A stretch of 64,000 nucleotides of DNA from Spirochaetes bacterium GWE1_32_154 (GTDB lineage Bacteria; Spirochaetota; GWE2-31-10). Location of the stretch: contig MIAY01000008.1 of assembly GCA_001829315.1 (NCBI GenBank), positions 1-64,000 of the forward strand. Direction: 5' to 3'. This document shows, piece after piece, positions 59,670-64,000 of the stretch. The notes beneath the pieces were generated by a model that did no database searches, was not told where the DNA came from, and was given only the letters and a program-made list of their open reading frames with translations. Within the stretch, counting starts at the first letter, position 1; the number at the start of each line of letters is the position of its first letter. The position numbers were made by a program, and so were the translations under genes.

Positions 59670-62603
59670 TTAATCAACAACACCATAAATAATAAATGGT
59701 GCCCAATAGAATGGAGATTGGTATTGCGGATATTTTTCCCGGTATTCTTTTTTCGTTTCCCGAAGAGCCTGGTTAGGTGGTACTTTATCTTTAATCTTAG
59801 TAAAGAATATTTGCATAAAAGGCTGTGTTGACTGGTCTCCGATACTCCATAATGTTGCAAGCACATTTTTTGCACCTGAAATAAAGAAACTTTGACTGAT
59901 TCCTGCAATTCCCTCTCCGCCCTCTACTTTTCCTGTACCTGTTTCACACGCAGACAGTATTACAAGGGAGTTGTTAAGTCGTAAATTAATAATTTCATTT
60001 GAGTTAAGGTATCCGTCATCAACAATTCCGTATTTATCCAGATCCTGATTCGTTATTTTATCTGTTAATGATAATACAAGTGAAGACATTTCAGGCTGGT
60101 CTTTTTCAACATACCCGTGAACTGAAAATAATATCGTTGAGGTTTTTGATAATTCTCCGCTTTCAGAAAGGAATTTAATTCGTTCTTCACTGACTTGCGA
60201 GCCAAGAAATAAACGGTTATTATTAAAAATACCTGAAGCTACCATAATTTCATTCTTTGAAAATCCAAGATCGACCCATGATAAACCTTTTTTCTGATAA
60301 TAATCTGCTAAGTTTCTGCCTTCATACGGGGTTCTTGATTCTGCAGGAATTTCATGTATCATTAATGTTAAATCTTTATCGGTAAGCGGATCTTTTTTTA
60401 GTAACTGCTTGGATCCGGTAGACGTTTTTTTTGAGGTAAACGGGTAGGATGCTCCTCCAAATCCAATAAGATCTATGCTGTGTGGAGTGGAAAGATTTTT
60501 TTGTGCTAAAAGACTGATTGCTGATAGTGATTGTACATAACTGATATTAAATTTATCTTCAAGATAATAGTATTTACCGCTTTTATAATCACGGATAATT
60601 AACGCACCAACAGGCATTGTCCATAAATTACCGTCAGGTGAGAAATAAATTGTTTTTGTGTCTGATAATTCATTTTGCAGTTCTTTTGTAAGAAATGATT
60701 CGGCAAAAAAACCATAAAGATTTTTTAAAACATTCATAATGTCAGTTGCCGATTGAACCTCTCTGTTTTGCTCAAGAGCGATACCTCTCATTTTTGTCGC
60801 ATCAAGCGTTGTTGATGCGGTGAGATCCATTTTTCCCCTAATAAGCAGGTTATTTATTGCTGTTGCGTAATCTTTACTATTTATTTTAAATGAATTGAAC
60901 ATTGAATTATTCATAATTTCCGCATAATTATCAATATTATTATTAACTTCAATAACTATCGGTTCCTTTTGACCTGCTTTACAGAGGAATGCATAGCTTT
61001 TTACTGAAAAGATAAAACTCAATAATGCATCATTTGGTTTTAAAACAGTATCAATGTCTTTAAACTCAATGATTTTAGGATTTTTAATGTCGTTAAATTT
61101 TGGATATTTTGCACTGATTGTATCAATAAATAATGAAAGTTGAAAATCAACGTTTTTTAATTCCTCTTCAAGAATAATCATTTCTGCAATTTCAGTTTGT
61201 GAATTATCTATTTTTTGTTGAATAAATGCTTTTTTAATTGATAAATCATTATATTTTTTTAGTTCATCAGCTGAAACTCCAACTGTGGTTAATGCAGATC
61301 GTATAGATATATTGTTAAGAAATGTTCGTGCCCGTGAGTGTTCATATATATTGAATGCTTCTACAAGTCGTGACTTACCAATTAATGATATGGTTAAATA
61401 TCGATATGCTGCTTCTGTTTGCAGAAAGAATGATCTGTTTCTTTCATTATTTTCAAGTGTATTACGAAGTTTTTCTATAAGAGCGGTAGACTCAGTCAAT
61501 AATGTTATTGCCCGGTCATAATCACCTTGGTAATAACTGTTTATACCCCGGTTGATATGTAATAAGGCATTTTCCTGACCGGATGGTGCGTATCCCTTTG
61601 TCTGGAGAGCTTTATCAAAGAATAAAGTTGCTACTTTATAATTTTTATTATTAAAATGGGCGATTCCAAGGTAATTATTTATGGCAAATAATGACCGGTT
61701 GTCTTTTGCACCTTGTGCAATTTTCTCCGCTTCGGTAAATCGGGCAATTGCATTTTTCAAATCTTCATTGAGCATTGTTTCGCCAAGAGTAATTAATACA
61801 CGTATTTTTAATGCATCTTCAGTGTTCTCATCTAACCGGCTTAAACAAACTGAAAGTAAGCCTTTTTTCTCTTCGGGATTTCCTGTAATCGAAGCCCGCG
61901 TTAAATAATATTTTGTAATTGTTTTTTTATCTGCTGATCGCAGAATATCCTCTTCATATCGGGTAATTTGAGTAACATCAAAATTAGAGCCACTTGTCGT
62001 AACATATAAATCAATGATTTCATTAAGGATTTTAATATATTCCGGTGGATTTGCAAGTTTTACAAGTGACGCTGCTTCGCTATAAAAAAAGAGCGATCTT
62101 TCAAAATCACCTTTTTGCTTGTATGCAAGTCCTTTCCCTTTATTTACTACTGAAAGATCATCTGTAAGATTGTTCTTTTTAAAATACCGTTCACTCTCAT
62201 TAAAAAGAGTCAGAGCTTCGGTGCTGTTTTGATTGACATAACATTCAAGTAATCCGGCATTGGTTATCCAGCGATTTCGCATTGCAGCGATTTTTTCATC
62301 GGATTCTAAAGGTTTTGATAATTCAATCGCTTTTTTATAATATTGTAATGCCTGTGATTGGTTATATGCAATTTCATACGACTTTGCACCGGCTGAATAT
62401 GTTAAAACAGCTTCCCGTATCATTTTTTCTTTTTCAAAAATTCCACCCCATTTTGCATACAATTCTGCAGCATTGAAAAAATTACCGGTACTCATATGTT
62501 GTTTTATACTATCCATATCGGTTTTGTACAGCTTTGCATCAATTGCTCCATGAAGTGTTGCAAAAATACTTAACAATGTGATGATCAAAAATAATTTCCT
62601 CAT
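59670..62603 (-). CDS. Exported TPR-CHAT protease
   Basis: 977 residues with signal peptide (MRKLFLIITLLSIFATLHGAIDA). Residues about 40-450 are tandem TPR-like helices (YKVATLFFDKALQTKG, YYQGDYDRAITLLTES). A helical linker leads to a CHAT (caspase-HetF-related) protease domain at about 640-977 with His829 in ILFSVHGYV and Cys886 in VILSACETGTGKVEGGEGI; SPFYWAPFIIYG closes it. CHAT proteins are cysteine proteases often found in signalling or defence; an exported form would act in the periplasm or outside. AAGGAG precedes the ATG. An operonic partner is not evident on this strand. Confidence 0.88.
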   Translation of the reverse strand: MRKLFLIITLLSIFATLHGAIDAKLYKTDMDSIKQHMSTGNFFNAAELYAKWGGIFEKEKMIREAVLTYSAGAKSYEIAYNQSQALQYYKKAIELSKPLESDEKIAAMRNRWITNAGLLECYVNQNSTEALTLFNESERYFKKNNLTDDLSVVNKGKGLAYKQKGDFERSLFFYSEAASLVKLANPPEYIKILNEIIDLYVTTSGSNFDVTQITRYEEDILRSADKKTITKYYLTRASITGNPEEKKGLLSVCLSRLDENTEDALKIRVLITLGETMLNEDLKNAIARFTEAEKIAQGAKDNRSLFAINNYLGIAHFNNKNYKVATLFFDKALQTKGYAPSGQENALLHINRGINSYYQGDYDRAITLLTESTALIEKLRNTLENNERNRSFFLQTEAAYRYLTISLIGKSRLVEAFNIYEHSRARTFLNNISIRSALTTVGVSADELKKYNDLSIKKAFIQQKIDNSQTEIAEMIILEEELKNVDFQLSLFIDTISAKYPKFNDIKNPKIIEFKDIDTVLKPNDALLSFIFSVKSYAFLCKAGQKEPIVIEVNNNIDNYAEIMNNSMFNSFKINSKDYATAINNLLIRGKMDLTASTTLDATKMRGIALEQNREVQSATDIMNVLKNLYGFFAESFLTKELQNELSDTKTIYFSPDGNLWTMPVGALIIRDYKSGKYYYLEDKFNISYVQSLSAISLLAQKNLSTPHSIDLIGFGGASYPFTSKKTSTGSKQLLKKDPLTDKDLTLMIHEIPAESRTPYEGRNLADYYQKKGLSWVDLGFSKNEIMVASGIFNNNRLFLGSQVSEERIKFLSESGELSKTSTILFSVHGYVEKDQPEMSSLVLSLTDKITNQDLDKYGIVDDGYLNSNEIINLRLNNSLVILSACETGTGKVEGGEGIAGISQSFFISGAKNVLATLWSIGDQSTQPFMQIFFTKIKDKVPPNQALRETKKEYREKYPQYQSPFYWAPFIIYGVVD

Positions 62604-62635
62604 ACAATTCTCCTTTGTTTAGTTTGTTCAGTCAT

Positions 62636-63979
62636 TTAAATCACGAAACCCTCTTTACCGAGGATGTTTTTAAGTTTAGCATATTCATTAGTTTTAACTA
62701 ATAAATGAAAATCATCTGCTTTAAGAATAATGTCACGAATTGCTTTTGTATTGAGTATAACATCCCGTAGTTCCGGCAAATCTTTAACTTTCAATACGAT
62801 ATAACCTTCAACCTGCTCTAAAGGATTAACTCTATTTGATGTTTTTTTAAGAAAATCACGCCATATTTCTGGTGGAGTAGCTGAAATAAAATTGGAAAAC
62901 CATGATATTGTCTGTTTATAATCTGATTGTGTTTTACACTTTGATAAAAATGATTTCATTGTAACCAAATAACAATTGTCGAAAACCTTTTCTGCAATAT
63001 TGTGTATACCCGACAACAATAACGGATCATCGCCGTCTACATATAAAAGAAGTGATTTTTCATCCAATGTAATGTTAGTTTCATTGTCAGTTATTGAAAA
63101 ATTATCAGATGCATCATCAAACAGAAAATATTCTCCAAACTGACTTAGATTAAAATAATCAAGATTGATATACGGTGTCAATATAATTTTCTCGCCTGTG
63201 AGGTTGTTCATCGAAAGTTCTTTTGTTATTTCAATGTCAATAATACCAAAAGCGGCAAGAACATACATCATTCCTTTTAATAAAGGTTCAATATAATAAG
63301 AAAAATATGTGTCATCATTAATTGGTTCATTATAATAACTAATTCTAAAGTCATTTTTTAAGCGTGTATAATGATATAGAAAGTTTTTATTCACTAACGA
63401 TATATTTATTTTCTCGCGGATTATTTTCGACATAAATGATTGGAATGAAACTCTTTTCATTCCACGGGTTGCTTTTAGAGCAAGTAATACATTAGTAAAC
63501 CATTCACTATTGATCGTTGATGTATCCGGATAGTACATTAAAGTGATATGCGGAATGAATAATGCACAATAATCAATTTCTGTGGTGAAGGGGAAAAAAA
63601 GTGATTTGTACAGTTCCTTTATATCTTTGTTTTTATCTATAGCGTTTTTTTGTTTTAATAATGTGCTTAGGATCAATTCAGATCGTAATGTTGAGTTTTC
63701 ATTACCGAAGGGCATTTCATCAAGTAATAGATATTTTTTGAAATCCTGTAATGATTGTTTTTTTATACCTTTATTATTTTTGAGAAACTGAACATGCCCC
63801 TGATCAATAAACTCTACTGCTGAAATAATCTTGTTGAGGATTTTTCCGTTATCCCTGAAAGATATTATATTTTCAGGTGCAACAGCAAGCATTTCATCAG
63901 TTATATTTTCAAGTTGATAGTGAGGCGGAACCGGTAATATTCTGGTTAATTCATCTGCAATGAAATCATTCATTCTCAT
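62636..63979 (-). CDS. Unknown protein, helicase-associated-like C-terminus
   Basis: 447 residues from the first methionine (63979). The frame remains open to the window edge, so the true start may lie beyond 64000; an AGGA sequence ten bases before the ATG makes the given start possible. The C-terminal about 60 residues (EGYIVLKVKDLPELRDVILNT, FHLLVKTNEYAKLKNILGKEGFVI) resemble the domain at the N-terminus of XPB-type helicases (Helicase_C_3). The rest is unrecognised, with no signal peptide. It lies 32 bases upstream of the CHAT gene. Confidence 0.55.
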   Translation of the reverse strand: MRMNDFIADELTRILPVPPHYQLENITDEMLAVAPENIISFRDNGKILNKIISAVEFIDQGHVQFLKNNKGIKKQSLQDFKKYLLLDEMPFGNENSTLRSELILSTLLKQKNAIDKNKDIKELYKSLFFPFTTEIDYCALFIPHITLMYYPDTSTINSEWFTNVLLALKATRGMKRVSFQSFMSKIIREKINISLVNKNFLYHYTRLKNDFRISYYNEPINDDTYFSYYIEPLLKGMMYVLAAFGIIDIEITKELSMNNLTGEKIILTPYINLDYFNLSQFGEYFLFDDASDNFSITDNETNITLDEKSLLLYVDGDDPLLLSGIHNIAEKVFDNCYLVTMKSFLSKCKTQSDYKQTISWFSNFISATPPEIWRDFLKKTSNRVNPLEQVEGYIVLKVKDLPELRDVILNTKAIRDIILKADDFHLLVKTNEYAKLKNILGKEGFVI

Positions 63980-64000
63980 ACCGATAATTTCCTGATACGA

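Noticed and set aside
59501-59908. A 135-codon frame on the minus strand
   Set aside because: It runs through the strong terminator and overlaps the CHAT active-site region in another frame; it is a shadow.
1-64000. tRNA or rRNA genes
   Set aside because: No cloverleaf with a GTTCRA arm or conserved rRNA segments was recognised on visual reading; a covariance search would be needed to be certain.

Overview
The window looks like a chromosomal segment of an AT-rich, diderm, anaerobic bacterium. Outer-membrane traits are a LolA-type carrier, many lipobox signal peptides (the esterase, glycosidase, repeat protein and TPR protein among others) and a RodZ-like protein. Anaerobic metabolism is shown by a three-subunit [FeFe] hydrogenase. 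Gene content and style suggest Spirochaetota, but this is inference: no rRNA is present, and I see no tRNA either.

Layout. 340-3630: divergent pair of surface lipoproteins (esterase, putative clan GH-A-like glycosidase). 3726-9915: leftward operon hydC-hydB-hydA plus a family-3 solute-binding protein; HydB is fused to a GltD-like flavoprotein. 10107-17448: mostly leftward accessory genes (AAA/DUF4143 ATPase, Phd-type antitoxin with a decayed ParE-like toxin, DUF3788, methyltransferase, SDR, GNAT, uracil-DNA-glycosylase-like protein) and one rightward repeat lipoprotein. 17533-22365: cobalamin riboswitch followed by cobT-cobQ-cbiB-cobD, joined by short overlaps. 22373-27758: two glycosyltransferases, then a solute-binding protein divergent from a hybrid histidine kinase. 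27882-38376: rightward housekeeping run smc (apparently without a normal hinge), a membrane protein, a TPR lipoprotein, lolA, rodZ-like, rimO, a UvrD/PcrA helicase, gatC. 38651-48858: typA, aspartate kinase, Nudix, efp, dtd, MBL-fold hydrolase, plsC, tyrA-like and small genes. 48844-51991: PHP phosphoesterase, initiating sugar-phosphate transferase and UbiA-family prenyltransferase, fitting envelope glycan assembly.

52281-63979 is the accessory end. An LPP20/DUF4384 protein, a small lipoprotein and a seven-repeat SBBP propeller protein form one operon. Directly behind lies the detached C-terminal tip of an Rhs/YD-repeat protein, followed by a four-helix membrane protein, which I read as an orphan toxin/immunity pair. 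Next come about 760 bp of highly structured non-coding DNA (two hairpins sharing a 12-mer at their tips, and a perfect 18-bp inverted repeat), a strong promoter whose -10 box is flanked by a perfect 10-bp inverted repeat, and a two-gene toxin-antitoxin-like unit with a nucleotidyltransferase. An exported TPR-CHAT protease closes the region.

A dispersed hairpin repeat (unit CTCTTGCAAAAA...TTTTTGCAAGAG, up to about 120 bp or more, with a conserved GGCGGACGCAAAAT core) occurs six times between genes in both orientations and links otherwise unrelated loci. The best candidates for undescribed biology are this repeat family, the Rhs tip/immunity pair with its structured downstream DNA, the operator-controlled nucleotidyltransferase pair, the hydrogenase with GltD fusion and a serine in its L1 motif, and the hinge-poor SMC.
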